A stretch of DNA of 64,000 bases from Omphiscola glabra (lineage: Eukaryota; Mollusca; Gastropoda; Lymnaeidae), in contig OZ024806.1 in assembly GCA_964017045.1 (NCBI GenBank), positions 20,666,422-20,730,421 on the forward strand, read 5' to 3'. Of the stretch, positions 34,405 to 47,504 are shown in pieces. Position numbers and translations under genes: made by a program. A model generated the notes under the pieces. The model had not been told where the DNA came from, searched no databases, and saw nothing but the letters and a program-made list of their open reading frames with translations. Each line of letters begins with the position of its first letter. Positions within the stretch are counted from its first letter, which is position 1.

Positions 34405-34745
34405 ACATTTCTGTATGGACCACACGAATCTCAAATTGTGGCTGTATGGACCACATGAATCTCAAATTGTGGCTGTATGGACCACATGAGTCTCAAATTG
34501 TGGCTGTATGAATCACATGAGTCTCAAATTGTGGCTATATGGACCACATGAGTCTCAATTTGTGACTGTATGAATCACATGAGTCTCAAATTGTGGCTAT
34601 ATGGACCACATGAGTCTCAATTTGTGACTGTATGAATCACATGAGTCTCAAATTGTGGCTATATGGACCACATGAGTCTCAATTTGTGACTGTATGAATC
34701 ACATGAGTCTCAATGTGTGACTGTATAGACTACATGCGTCTTAAT
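34405..34745 (+). repeat. Minisatellite, 31-bp unit with 62-bp alternation
   Basis: Unit CTGTATGGACCACATGAGTC plus TCAAATTGTGG. From 34500 on, two variants (GGACCACATGAG and GAATCACATGAG) alternate strictly, so the effective unit is 62 bp. Confidence 0.92.
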
Positions 34746-35063
34746 TGTTTTGTATCGTATTATTTTGAGTAACTTTATTTGTAGCTCACATTGAAATATT
34801 TATAGATAGCAAAGCAAGCTTTTATGACTTGAATTTTTATGTTCGTAGTGTTTTCTCTGCCTAGAAGTGCTCCACCGAAGAGTGAATTACCTAAATAAAA
34901 ATGTAATGTTTCCCAATGTGTTGCAGCCTTCTTCGATTTTAACAATTTTATTCCTACGCCTTTTCGGGATAAAAATAAACGAATAAAAACCAAACCTTGA
35001 TTCCAGGACACTGTTAGGATACTTATCAAAGTACAAACTGAGTCTGTTAAATGGAACGAAGTG

Positions 35064-35792
35064 GCTATTCGTACCCGGGTACCAGATGTGAGAGGTGGGG
35101 ATAAAAAAACTATTTAAAATATCATTGTTAGGTTTGTTAGACAAAATAAGGTATCAAATGAAAGATAATTGAATGGACTATATGTTTGTAAACTTAATTC
35201 TTCAGTTTAACTAAAATAAACTACCACAAATGACATCCGAATAGCATTAGTCAAAATGGACCCGGACACGCAGCGCCGCCATTCGCACTGTGTCCCATTA
35301 GACTCAATGCTGTTCTGATGTCATGTGTGGTAGTTTATTTTAGTTAAACTGAAGAAGTAAGTTTACAAACCTATAGTCCATTCAATTATCTTTCATTTGA
35401 TACCTAATTTTGTTTTACAAACCCAACAATAATATTTTAAATAGTTTTTTTTAAATACCAACCTCTCACTTCTGGTACCCGGGTGCGAACAGTCGCATCC
35501 CAACCTCTCACTTCTGGTACCCGGATACGAACAGTCGCATCCCAACCTCTCACTCCTGGTACCCGGGTGCGAACAGTCGCATCCCAACCTCTCACTCCTG
35601 GTACCCGGATACGAACAGTCGCATCCCAACCTCTCACTCCTGGTACCCGGGTACGAACAGTCGCATCCCAACCTCTCACTCCTGGTACCCGGGTGCGAAC
35701 AGTCGCATCCCAACCTCTCACTCCTGGTACCCGGATACGAACAGTCGCATCCCAACCTCTCACTTCTGGTACCCGGGTGCGAATAGTCGCAG
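35064..35792. mobile_element. Large palindromic element whose right arm has expanded into a minisatellite
   Basis: A near-palindrome is centred at about 35280. The left arm (35064-35260) and right arm (35300-35500) pair over nearly 200 bp, including TTCAGTTTAACTAAAATAAA against its complement and, at the outer end, GTACCCGGGTACCAG against CTGGTACCCGGGT. The outermost motif occurs once in the left arm and eight times on the right as a 42-bp tandem array. No coding capacity; superfamily unknown. Confidence 0.75.
35461..35792 (+). repeat. Minisatellite, 42-bp unit, 8 copies
   Basis: Unit CCAACCTCTCACTCCTGGTA plus CCCGGGTGCGAACAGTCGCATC. Copies alternate between GGGTGCG and GGATACG. A single inverted copy lies at 35064-35100, the other end of the palindromic element. 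Open frames on both strands result from the 14-codon unit. Confidence 0.93.
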
Positions 35793-37185
35793 CCTAAATT
35801 GAAGGCCACGTTGCTTTACTTAACTGCTATCAAAGCTAGAGCCCTGAGATGTCTTGTGCACCAATACAATTGAATTTACAAGGAGTTTTCACGATACGTT
35901 TCACACTGGAAGCCTGGCTGGTTTTGTCTTCAAATAAAATTTTAATTACTTTATTATAATGATAATGATCTTGAAGACCTACCTACACTTTAACTCACAC
36001 AAACTGAAAAAAACAACAACTGGTTTTGAGATACAAAAGGGGAATTTAAAAACGTATAGTTTCCTTTAACAATAAATGTCATTTTTCAAGACAGTGTAAG
36101 ATTTCAAATGAAAAAAAAATTATTGATGATGAACTTAACACAAACAAAGGGAATGTATTCATGAAATACAATTGAGATTTATGTTACTTCCCTTAACTAA
36201 CATTCATTTTAAAATGAAAAAAAAAAAATCTTCAATGCAGAGCAAAATTTATAGGCTTCACTTGTTATTTAAAATATTTTAAACATACAATAAATTAGCA
36301 ATGAATTTCTATGAAACCTGCAATACATACACGCACGCACATACATAAATATTTGCAAATTTAATCTGTTTTTCGATTTTGGCCCGAATCAGATGATCAA
36401 AGTTAGTGATATTTACCACATGCAATTTAATTATAATGTTAAATTATATAACAGTACAAAATCAAATATAAACCAATTAAAACACTATATTAACTTTTAA
36501 TTACCGCACAAAAAAGTGAAAAAGTATAATCCTCGAAAGATACAAATATTAATTTGTGCACACACACAAAGAATTAAATATTGTAAGTCTCCTGTTAAGT
36601 CTGGTATGTCTCGTGATATGTCTCGTGTCTAGGAATGTTTGCAAATATGTCTCTCTGTCGGCGGGGAGAGCTGCCAGATTATGTATAGGGAGGGAGTTGG
36701 AACACCCAGGAAAGGGTTTTCTAGAAATTACTTCACTCGAGCGCCTTCTCTACTGTCCATTTTTAATATATTCGAACATGAACAACCTTTTCCCAATCAA
36801 GGAAAGGGTGGGTGGTCTTAGAGAGCTACACATATAAGCGGTGACGTCAATATCAAAGGAAAATTGTGGTGATAAATGGTGGAAGCTACAGTTTTATGGT
36901 GAAGCAAAATTAGGTCCTGATACCCTCGCTGAGTAGTCTTTGCAAACCTGTGAACTATCCTCAGCACAGACAGGCACAGAAAAATTGCTAATCCCTCTAC
37001 ATACATAGGAGCCAGAATGATGAAAACATTGATCGCGTGCCCTTCAAATATAGAATAAGAAAAAGGTCAACACACATACATAAAATTAGAAACAATCAAA
37101 CTTTAGTACATACACACTTTGGTAATTGACTTTAGCATGTTTTTAATATTGCCCATAATGTCCCAACTGCCTATAATTCCAAAAA
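35793..37185 (+). other. Intergenic segment without recognised features
   Basis: AT-rich with several A runs. ORFs at 36556-36837 and 36818-37006 show no recognisable domain. Confidence 0.45.
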
Positions 37186-37189
37186 CTGA

Positions 37190-37556
37190 CTACAATTAAA
37201 AAAAAACAACATATAATTTTTATAATTATATTCCCAAACTACCTATTATTCCAAAACTACCTATAAATCCAAAAGTACCTAAAATCATATTCCAAAATAA
37301 AATACAGTTCCAAAACTACCTATAATTCCAAAACGACCTATAATTCCAATACTACATATAATTCCTAAACTACCTATAATTCCAAAACTACCTATAATTA
37401 TATGCCAAAACTACATATAATTCCAAAACTACATATAATTCCAAAACTAAATATAATTCCAAAACTACATATAACTCCAAAACTACCTATAATTATATTC
37501 CAAAACTGCCTATAATTCCAAAACTACCTATGATTCCAAAACTGCCTATATTTTTC
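37190..37556 (+). repeat. Degenerate minisatellite, 18-bp unit
   Basis: About 19 copies of CCTATAATTCCAAAACTA with scattered changes and insertions (TATAATTATATTC). Confidence 0.88.
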
Positions 37557-37677
37557 GGATTGGAACTTTAATGAAATGCAGTCCATGATGCTGTACAAGG
37601 CCAACGATGACGTCACGATTGTATACGAAAGCGACTGTAGTGTTTGTACAGAACAATTTCTTAAAAAAAAAACACCA

Positions 37678-37785
37678 ACTCACGTCCGCATACCAGTGTC
37701 TATTCACACGTACATTGATGCCAAGCCCACATCCGCATACCGGTGTCTATTCACACGTACATTGATGCCAAGCCCACATATTTAT
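37678..37785 (+). repeat. Tandem duplication, 51-bp unit, two copies
   Basis: TCCGCATACCGGTGTCTATT and CACACGTACATTGATGCCAA occur twice in tandem with one or two differences. Confidence 0.88.
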
Positions 37786-38142
37786 ACGAGGCACAGCATG
37801 TAACAATTCATAAGCCCTCTACTTGTTTCGCATACATTTTAAATATTTGGCAGTTAATGCTGAAATCATTTTGACACGAATTCGCCAATGTCTGTGACAC
37901 TACTGTCCAATCTGGACACCACACACACACTGTTTTATATGAAGCCAGTTGTTTAAAGTTAAGTCCTTGTTTTTTCCCCCAGATTCAATTGTTGGAATTT
38001 TAAAAAATATTGATTTTCTCGTTAACAGCAAACATTATCTGTTAAGCGTAGTGGTGATGGGTCGAGAGGATTCTTGTTAACTGGTTCTCTCTCACTGCCA
38101 TCCCCCCTTCGACCAATAATTCTAGATTAGGACTGCTGAACA

Positions 38143-38309
38143 CAGCGGTTCTCAACCTTCCTAGTGAGGTGACCCTTTAATACTGTTCCTCGTATTGTGG
38201 TGACCCCAAACCATAAGATTATGCTCGTTGCTACTTCATAAATATGTGTTTTTTCGATGATGTTGGCGACCCCTGTGTAAGTGTCGTTCGACCCTGAAAG
38301 GGGTCGCGA
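38143..38309 (-). mobile_element. SPIN-like hAT MITE, copy 3, truncated
   Basis: Begins CAGCGGTTCTCAACCTTCCT and carries the family sequence in reverse orientation (GTGACCCTTTAATACTGTTC, later GACCCTGAAAGGGGTCGCGA). It stops before the expected final CCCACAGGTTGAGAACC-type terminus, so about 20 bp of one end are lost. Confidence 0.8.
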
Positions 38310-38404
38310 AAGTGAACATCATCATGGTTGAACGTGTACGGCATTATGTTTGAAAGTGAACATTATGGATGAATTTAAACATTTTAACACATGCGTTGTT
38401 TAAT

Positions 38405-38625
38405 GTAAACCCGGCACCCTAGTAAACCTGGCACCCTAGTAAACCCGGCACTCTAGTAAACCCTGCACCCTAGTAAACTCGGCACCCTAGTAAACCCGGC
38501 ATCCTAGTAAACCCGGCATTCTAGTAAACCCGGCATTCTAGTAAACCCGGCACCCTAGTAAACCCGGCACCCTAGTAAATCCGGCACCCTAGTTAACCTG
38601 TCATCCCAATAAATCTGGCACCCAA
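38405..38625 (+). repeat. Minisatellite, 17-bp unit, about 13 copies
   Basis: CCCGGCACCCTAGTAAA with variants. Degenerate relatives (CTGGCACCCCA-type) continue to about 39005. Confidence 0.9.
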
Positions 38626-39401
38626 ATATATGTGATAATAAGAAAGAGCGACTGCATTCAGCATTGGTAAACGGAATTTAACCCCCAAAAAGCATGGGAA
38701 AACCTGAACCTCTCACCCTTATAAACCTGGTCTCCCAAATCTGGCACCACCTGTGAACTTGGAACCCCAATGATCTTTGCACCTTAATGAGCCTAACACA
38801 CTAAAACCCTGGCACCCCATTTAACCTGGAACCCCGAAGAAAACTCTGCTAGCCGATAGACCTGACACCCTAATAAACTCGGCACCCCAAATGAACCTAT
38901 TACATTAAAAACCGGGCACCCCAGTGAAGCGGGCACCCCAGTAAAGCTGGCACTCCAGTGAAGCTGCCACCCCATTGAAGCTGGCACCCCATTGAAGCTG
39001 GAACACCCCCCCCTCCACGACTCTGAAAGTCTACCTCTGACTTGGCACATGACCTACGAGTCTTAGAATGTAGTACACATTTTGTCTTCGTCTCGCGCAA
39101 GAGTGTCTAGTGTTTAATTTGAATAGTGTCTAGTATCTGTTCTAAACTCGTGACTTAAGATCTATTTTAAAAACCAACAAAGAACCCCCACACAAAACTG
39201 AAAACTTATTCCAATAAAAGAAAAGCGTGGCTTATTGCTGACGTCACCATCCCAGCAATGCATTCGTTTCACCTGATTTGAATTTGTATATAAATACATT
39301 CTGAGCCACGTTCTCAATGACGGCCTCCCTAACAAAATTCCGTTGAGAAAGTAAATAAAATACAATCAGATAATATTTGGAAGGTTGTGGGGAAAAAAAG
39401 T

Positions 39402-39433
39402 GTGTGTGTGTGTGTGTGTGGGGGGGGGGGGGG
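39402..39433 (+). repeat. (GT)n followed by a G run
   Basis: About nine GT dinucleotides then 14 G. Confidence 0.95.
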
Positions 39434-39723
39434 TCGGTGCTGCTTCTTTGGCCTAAATTCCCTTGAAATAAATGTTGGGAAGTTCTGAGCTTTAGGCCCT
39501 CTCATATCTTCTGTGAATCCGATGCCTAGAGCAAGACCCTCCCCCCCACTGCTTACCTTATCTCAGTCTACCGGCAAACCTGCCCCTCGCCGTCTCATCC
39601 CTTGTACACCACGCTCTGGCAACGGCGAAAATAATCACTCGTCGCTCAGCATAGGTTTGGTGCACATGCGCGTGCCGTATAAGGGCGCCATCTTCATCGC
39701 AAGCGCATTGCCATGACGTAGTA

Positions 39724-39925
39724 AGGGATCTCAAACCTTTTGCGGAGCCGCATCCCTCTTGAATACCCCCCCCCCCCCAATACGAAACGAATATCCCACA
39801 CACACTCCCCTTTCTAAGATTAAAAAAATGCAAATAAAATTGCAAACAAATCGGATTTTCTTGGTCTCCCCCCCCCCCCCCCAACCAACGACACTTCATC
39901 CTGCAGCCCAGGTTAAGAGCCCCTG
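39724..39925. mobile_element. hAT-type MITE
   Basis: Ends are AGGGATCTCAAACC at the left and GGTTAAGAGCCCCTG at the right, imperfect inverted repeats of the CAGGGGTTCTCAAACC type. Flanking 8-mers ACGTAGTA and GCGTAGTA match at 7 of 8. The interior carries long C runs. Confidence 0.7.
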
Positions 39926-40039
39926 GCGTAGTACGTTTTCGAATGAGAGGTGGGTTGGAGATGTAAGCAGAACAATGGCTCGCGTTGTCTGAGTATTGTC
40001 AAGTTGGCAAGTCACTGACAATCATGTGTCTGTAATTAA

Positions 40040-40415
40040 ACATAACTAGGGCAATGCCTGACGTGTCCTTTAAGACTCGGTCATTATTAAACTCACTTAA
40101 GGCACGAGGTATTAGGTCCTGCTAGGACCAGGTCAATATGAAACAAAAATAGGAAACATCTCTTTTTTATATACAAGTTTTTTGTCTTTTATCAAGGGCA
40201 CTGTCTAATTTGTATGTGAAGTTTAGGTCAATATGACACATAACTAGGGCACTGCCTATATGTCATTTAAATATTATGTCATTATGAAAGATAACTAGGG
40301 CACTGCCTATTAGGTCATTTAAAGATTTTGTCATTATGAAAGATAACTAGGGCACCGCCAATCAGGCCACTTAAAGACTGTCATTATAAAACATAACTAG
40401 GGCACTGCTCATTTA
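40040..40415 (+). repeat. Degenerate minisatellite, about 55-60-bp unit
   Basis: Six or so diverged copies containing ATAACTAGGGCACTGCCTAT and TAAAGATTTTGTCATTATGA. Confidence 0.75.
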
Positions 40416-40424
40416 AACCTCAAA

Positions 40425-40427
<3 letters not shown>

Positions 40428-40469
<42 letters not shown>
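40428..40469 (+). repeat. (GA)n microsatellite
   Basis: About 20 GA dinucleotides. Confidence 0.95.
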
Positions 40470-40472
<3 letters not shown>

Positions 40473-41449
40473 TATTATAATGGGCTTGTCGTTATTTAAA
40501 AAAAAAGTGTCTACTTCTCATCACACACGCCCGGCAATCAGCGCCCCCTATTGGTTCTCCACTTTCTCTCTTATGTCCTAACGGTTCTGGGCATGTTTAT
40601 GACCACCATCTCAGGTGTTAAAACGCCAGTCTTGATTATGTTAAACACAAGGCCAACCGGGCGCCCCCAACCAGCCCCAAAGTATTCCACTATACCCCCA
40701 CGCCTGCCCTTCACTATCCTAGGCTCTACCCCTGTGTTGTCTCATCAACGTGCTCACCTCCAGTTTCGAGTCTACAACTCCGGGGCGGAAAAGTAAGAAA
40801 AATAAAATTTAAAACAAAAAAGGGGAATGGGGGCGGGGCGGGGGCGCATTCAGGAATAAATGTCCCACATTAATGACGTCAGAATATCATATTTTTACCA
40901 GACTTTGATTAAAAATATAATATTAAAAATTTTTAAATGACTCCGTCCAGAAACGACAAGGTTTGACCTTATGACCCCCCTCGTCTGTGCGCCTGGGCCA
41001 GGCTTATCCCCCCCATCTACCTGTAAATTGAACACTGTGTTCCTCTCACCTCAAATACACACCCGCCAAGTCGCTTAAACCCTCAGGTTTTATTTCAAAC
41101 TCCTTGGCATCATCTCCCGAGCCCTCCCCTTTACCTATTTCACAAGCCAACTACCGGCACCCCCCCCCCCAACCACCCAATTTTCCAAACACGTGTGGGA
41201 CTTCCATGCACTGCACAAGGAACGATCACAGTATGGGCTAGGAAGAGTTGCCCGCTCTCTGTGACTCCTCCAACTACCCTCAAGAACGGCCGAAAAAAAG
41301 AAAGGAAAAATATATTTTAAAAAAGGAGTTTTTATTGTGTCTTTCCATCTTACCCCGGTTTCGACTCTGGTTAAAGTAAAGGAAAGAAAGAAAGAAGGAA
41401 GGCATACAAGAAAAAGACTGACGAATACAAACAACCAAGAATTACTGAG
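40470..41449 (+). other. Intergenic segment, GC-richer than its surroundings
   Basis: Contains C-rich and A-rich tracts. The ORFs at 40551-40796 (+) and 41135-41461 (-) show no recognised domain. It may hold a promoter for the exon candidate at 41450-41781, but nothing specific was seen. Confidence 0.3.
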
Positions 41450-41781
41450 AGGATAAACCAACAGTGTCCCGGGATTGTGCGGTTATTCAAAGAGGAGTTG
41501 CCTTCCTTTTCTTCAGCGTACCAACTACCAAAAGTTTTTTCTTTCCTTCCTGCTGCCTTTTTTTCGATTTCGTCGCCATATTGGATTTGGAGTTAATCTG
41601 CTAGTGTTTGTATATAGGAGCCAAACGTCCAAAGTTTGTTTAATGGAAGAACAGAGAGAAGTCCACTGAAGGTGGAATTACTATTGGACTAACACTAAGA
41701 GAAAGAGAGAGAGAGAGGGTCATACAAGAAGTTCTGGAATTGTTCCGTCTCTCAAGCTGTGCTTGGACTGGAGGAAAAAAG
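41450..41781 (+). other. Candidate non-coding first exon of the MTCL-like gene
   Basis: A stretch of non-repetitive sequence ends at AAAAAG followed by the strong donor GTAAGG at 41782. It contains CGCCATATTGG near 41571 (a YY1-like GCCAT core) and a GAGA run before the donor. No long ORF is present. It lies 9 kb upstream of the MTCL-like ATG on the same strand, so a 5' UTR exon is plausible. This is inference only; the 5' boundary is not defined. Confidence 0.25.
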
Positions 41782-42113
41782 GTAAGGCCAATTACAATTT
41801 ATATGTGTATTAATTCCAATCATGCGTCTTAAAAAATGATTATGTTGTGAACACATGAGACATACATTTGATGAGTGGCTTTCGACACCACATGGAAAAA
41901 TGTGCGTTAATCTTGACTATTGTCGAGTACGTGATAATCTTATTCTCCTGTCTTTTAAATCAAGCGTGAACATACCTTGCTCTACTATTTCATTGTCAGA
42001 ACATACAAGTGATTAGCCAGGCGCATCTTTTAGTCCGGCGACCTGGGCCAGGCCTCACAAATTAGGAATAACTATAGAACAAGAGAAATGTGTTCCACGC
42101 TATGGGGAAAATT

Positions 42114-43025
42114 GAAAACTGCATGTGTAGAGCCAAACAGCATGTATGGAACCAGACTGCTTGTGTAGAGCCAAACAGCATGTATGGAACCAGACTGCTT
42201 GTGTAGAGCCAAACAGCATGTATGGAACCAGACTGCTTGTGTAGAGCCAAACAGCATGTATGGAACCAGACTGCATGTGTAGAGCCAAACAGCATGTATG
42301 GAACCAGACTGCATGTGTAGAGCCAGGCAGTATTTATAGAACCAGACTGCATGTGCAGAACCAGACTGCTTGTATAGAACCAGACTGCATGTGTAGAGCC
42401 AAACTGCATGTATAGAACCAGATTGCATGTGTAGAGCCAAACAGCATGTATGGAACCAGACTGCATGTGTAGAGCCAGGCAGCATTTATAGAACCAGACT
42501 GCATGTGCAGAACCAGACTGCTTGTATAGAACCAGACTGCATGTATAGAACTAGACTGCATGTATAGAACCAGACTGCATGTATAGAACCAGACTTCATG
42601 TATAGAACCAGACTGCATGTATGGAACCAGACTGCATGTATAGAACCAGACTGCTTGTATAGAACCAGACTGCATGTATAGAACCAGACTGCATGTATGG
42701 AGCCAGACTGCGTGTATAGAACCAGACTGCATGTATGGAACCAGACTGCTTGTATAGAACCAGACTGCATGTATAGAACCAGACTGCATGTATAGAACCA
42801 GACTGCATGTATGGAACCAGACTGCATGTATAGAACCAGACTGCATGTATGGAACCAGACTGCTTGTATAGAACCAGACTGCATGTATCGAACCAGACTG
42901 CTTGTATAGAACCAGACTGCATGTATAGAACCAGACTTCATATATAGAACCAGACTTCATATATAAACCAGACTTCATGTAAAGAACCAGACTTCATGTA
43001 TAGAACCAGACTTCATGTGTAGATC
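42114..43025 (+). repeat. Minisatellite, 19-bp unit, about 47 copies
   Basis: Unit GCATGTATAGAACCAGACT. The left part (42120-42320) is organised in 38-bp dimers (GTGTAGAGCCAAACAGCATG). All minus-strand ORFs up to 214 codons are artefacts. Confidence 0.95.
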
Positions 43026-43732
43026 AAGCAGCGATCATGAATGAATCAAAGTTGAAGGCTTCAAAACACTAATTGCTTGCAACTCATACACATAAACATT
43101 TCAAAAATCAATGATGGAGCGGAGCTGAGATAGATGCGTTACTGCTGCTGGTCGATGGTTCGTAGTTTACATTTTCCATGTATAAATTTACAAACAAGTA
43201 CGTTAAAAATGTGCATATAACTTAACAACACGGGTCCGGTTCCGTTCCATTGGCCGGTTCCATATTTATTCAGACTGTATGGTACCGAGTGTCCGGGTCA
43301 GTACTTTAAAAGAAATGTATGGTTGAACATACAGAAAACACTTCCCATGCTTGCACCTACAGCGAACAGTTCACATATTTGGGACCTACAGTGAACAATT
43401 CACATCGTTGGACCTACAGTGAACAATTGGCATTGCTGGAGCTAGAGTTAACTATTCAGATTATTAAATCCTAAAACGACAAAACATTTTATAATGGTGT
43501 TACGTATCAAACATAATTTTCACGCAGTATCCGATTTCCAGTCAAATGTATCTATTGAAGTAAAAAGCCTCAGCCGGAACTCGGGAAAAAAACAACAAAA
43601 TTATCACAAAAGGGGCGCCACTCCAATGACTGTTTTTGACATACATTTTCCTACATTAAAAAAAAATTCCATCAAATTTGTGTATTTTAATTTAATAAAT
43701 GAAACAAAAACTAATCCTCATACCAACATACA

Positions 43733-44160
43733 GACAGGTAGATTGTGACTGTCGTCATTGAGATAGGTAGGAGGTAACTGCTGTCATTGAGACAGGTAGA
43801 GGGTGACTGCCTTCATTCAGTCAGGTAGATAGTGACTGCCGTCATTGAGACAGGTAGATGGTGACTGCCGTCATTGAGACAGGTAGATGGTGACTGCCGT
43901 CATTGAGACAGGTAGATGGTGACTGCCGTCATTGAGACAGGTAGATGGTGACTGCCGTCATTCAGTCAGGTAGATGGTGACTGCCGTCATTGAGACAGGT
44001 AGATGGTGACTGTCGTCATTGAGACAGGTAGATGGTGACTGCCGTCATTGAGACAGGTAGATGGTGACTGCCGTCATTCAGTCAGGTAGATGGTGACTGC
44101 CGTCATTGAGACAGGTAGATGGTGACTGCCGTCATTCAGTCAGGTAGATGGTGACTGCCA
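43733..44160 (+). repeat. Minisatellite, 29-bp unit, about 14 copies
   Basis: GTCATTGAGACAGGTAGATG plus GTGACTGCC, with ATTCAGTCAGG variants at about 43820, 43960, 44075 and 44135. Confidence 0.95.
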
Positions 44161-44344
44161 ATATGTTTCACGGCAATGTAGTTCACCTTTGACGTCACTC
44201 ATTCATAACGACGTCCAATGTGGACATTTAAATCTATTCATAGTATCAAAGTTGGTGTTTTGATATCTTCAGAAAAAGTCATAATTGGTAGATGGTGTTT
44301 TGATTTAAAAACAGGGCGCAATTCTTTAAAAAAATATATGCAGC

Positions 44345-44492
44345 ATCAGCTGATCTTAAATAATAACAAGATTAATGGGTTTTAAACACGTAAACAATAA
44401 CAAGATTAATGGGTTTTAATCATGTAAATAATAACAAAATTAATGGGTTTTAAACACGTAAATAATAACAAGATTAATGAGTTTTAAACCCA
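44345..44492 (+). repeat. Minisatellite, about 31-bp unit, 4 copies
   Basis: AATAACAAGATTAATGGGTT plus TTAAACACGTA. Confidence 0.92.
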
Positions 44493-44639
44493 GAGCTAAG
44501 ACGATTTGTTGTTACTTTACTTTGAGCAACCAAAGTTAATTATTTTTCTACATATACTTTCTTTGGTGATCGATTCTACTGAGCTTTATCTACCAAAGTG
44601 TGTTGGAAGGCATCACCATTTGAAATGACAATATTTTAT

Positions 44640-45780
44640 TGTCATCCCTCCCCTTTCATTAATCACCCCCTCATATTAATCACTCCCCTTACATTAACAA
44701 CCCCCCCACATTAATTACTCCCCTTACATTAATCACTCCCCTCAGATAATCACCCCCTTACATAAATCATTTCCCGCACATTAATCCCTCCTCTTACATT
44801 ACCCACTCCCATCAAATTTATCACTCCCCTTACATTAACAACCCCCCCCCCGCATTAATCACTCAGATTAATGACCCGCTCACATTAATCACTCCCCTCA
44901 AATTACTCACTCCCCTCACATTTATCATGCCGCTTACATTATACACTCCCCTGAAATTTATCACTCCCTTTACATTATACACTCCCTTGACATTATACAC
45001 CCCCGTGACATTACACTCCCCTGATATTATACACTTCCCTGACATTATACACTCCCCTGACATTATACACTCCCCTGACATTATACAATCCCCTGACATT
45101 ATACACTCCCCTGACATTACACACTCCCCTGACATTACACACTCCCCTGACGTTATACACTCCCCGACATTATACACTCCCCTGACATTACACACTCCCC
45201 TGACATTATACACCCCCGTGACATTACACTCCCCTGATATTATACACTCCCCTGACATTATACACTCCTCTGACATTATACACTCCCCTGACATTTCACA
45301 CTCCCCTGACATTATACACTCCCTGACATTGTACACTCCCCTGACATTACACACTCCCCTGACATTATACACTCCCCGACATTATACACTCCCTGACATT
45401 ATACACTCCCCTGACATTATACACTCCCCTGACATAATACACGCCTACACATCAAACAGTGTCATACATTACACACTCCCCTGACATAATACACGCCTAC
45501 ACATCAAACAGTGTCATACATTACACACTCCCCTGACATAATACACGCCTACACATCAAACAGTGTCATACATTACACACTCCCCTGACATAATACACGC
45601 CTACACATCAAACAGTGTCATACATTATACATTGTCATCACATAATACACTCCTCTCAAATTATACATCCCCAGATTATAGATGCACACACATTATAAAC
45701 TCCCCTGACATTATACACTCCCCTCACGTTATACCCTTCCCACAAATTAAACACTCCCACACATCATACACCCCTTTAGA
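44640..45780 (+). repeat. Minisatellite, 17-18-bp unit, with an embedded larger repeat
   Basis: CCCTGACATTATACACTC repeated with variants. From 45420 to 45625 a larger unit (TAATACACGCCTACACATCA, AACAGTGTCATACATTACAC) is repeated four times. The left 300 bp are degenerate. ORFs on both strands are artefacts. Confidence 0.93.
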
Positions 45781-47469
45781 GGCGTGAGAAGTGAGCGCGT
45801 AGGCAGAGTTCCGCCCTGGGGGGCATTACTTTCGTTTGTTTAGGGGCGGCATTTTCTGCTAGCTGTTGAGTTCTTTTAGTGGAAGGGGGCAGCAAAAAAA
45901 CTAGGCCTGCCCGGGGTGCCACTATCACTGTCCACGCCGCTGCACTCCCATTAATTTACACGCCCCTCAAAATATAAACACCACGCCCATGAATGGATTC
46001 GTCGCTACTATAATTTATCCCATGTGCATTGTGCGCACTTAACTTTTATATTGGTTCGCGTCTCATAAATGTCCGCATTGTTACTCATAAAAGAATGGAC
46101 GATTCCAATGTTATGAGACGGGCGCTAGATGTCGAAATGCTGCTTGACTCATGGCTCGCCATCACTTGGCTCATGACTCGCCATCAGCGATGTCATTCTC
46201 AAAAAAAAAAAAAAAAGTATCGATGACTTTGATTGATTGGCGTAGTCAGTTTAACATCCCTCAATAAACACAGCTGGCTCCGTGTGAGCTAGTTAAGCGA
46301 TGATGTCACAAGGTCAGCACGTGAAGGGCTCAGTTGAGGATGACGAAATATCCCGACATTCACTGTTCACTTCTAGATAAGTGATCCTCGTTAGCTCGAC
46401 ATGCCACGGCGTATACATAACGGACTTCTATAAAGGTATCCGTTGCAGAAGAAACATTTACGAATGACATGGAGAATTATAAAATTATCGTTAAGACTAT
46501 ATTTAAAGTTACCGTAAGAGCCAATTGCAACCCGAGACCAACTTTTGAGAAGCCCTTATTTAAGAACCAACGACCTTCATAATGAAACAGCGTAATTTAT
46601 GGTAAACTATGGTTTTTTTAAAAACAGTTTAGTAATCAGTGCATATACATGTTCATACTTAGGTACGCTATTTCCCTTCACTTGTTGCTACCTATAGTTT
46701 AACATACATTCCTCTTTCATATGGTTAATTGTTTAAACGCTGACCGCTGACCTGACCTGTTGTAAACTTCTTTCTTACCCACCGACCTTTTAACCTGACC
46801 CGTTGTCCATCTATTTCTAACACACCGACCTCTGACCTTTCCCCTTCCTGACACACCGCGACATCTGAGGCTTTCCCGCTCCCCCCCCCCCCCCCCGGGT
46901 CACCCCTGAACACAAGCCCACGCACACACTGACAATCACTCACTCATCACGCACGCGCGCCACAATCCACACGCCACACTAACCCCAACCCTAGCCTGAA
47001 ACTATATTTAGCACAAGGGGGGAACCAGCTTGAGTTACCTGAGTTTGAGTATCAAGCAGCAGTATCTACGTTTATTTTTATTATTATTATATTTTTTTTT
47101 TGCATTTGACATTTTCAGATATTTGCATATAAATCCACTCTCTGATACGGCGTACAAGAAATTCAACTCACAACACAGTTAATCTTTGTTTAGATCACAT
47201 CACCAGGCAGATACTTGCTGATGTGGAGGCACATGTTAGTTTGTATTCTTATAATGAAGGGACAAATAAGGCAAAGGATTTATGTTATAGCAAGAGTATA
47301 TAGCATCTTTTTCGAGGATTTCTTAATACCAGAGTTGAAGCATGACATCCCGGGTAATCATTCAGTGGAGTTCTAATTGATTATGGTTTGATCTCATCAA
47401 AGTCCTCAGTAATGAGTGAAATAGAGGAATGTGAATGTGTGAGTTAGTGAGATGTGAGTAAAGTGATAG
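45781..47469 (+). other. Intergenic segment
   Basis: Mostly unique sequence. A run of A at 46201-46216 and of C at 46880-46896. The 45780-45945 part looks like a decayed repeat (GGGGCGGCATTTTCTGCTAG) but no ends were found. No gene recognised. Confidence 0.4.
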
Positions 47470-47504
47470 TCTTTTAGGCCGAGCTAATAATGCACGTGAA
47501 TCGT

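Noticed and set aside
39513..39716. Short Pro/Arg-rich ORF
   Set aside because: Too short, no start context or splice sites, and its minus-strand partner reads through the adjacent MITE.
42062..42978. Minus-strand ORFs of up to 214 codons
   Set aside because: Translation of the 19-bp minisatellite in different frames.
44863..45484. ORFs on both strands in the 17-18-bp array
   Set aside because: Repeat artefacts without unique sequence.
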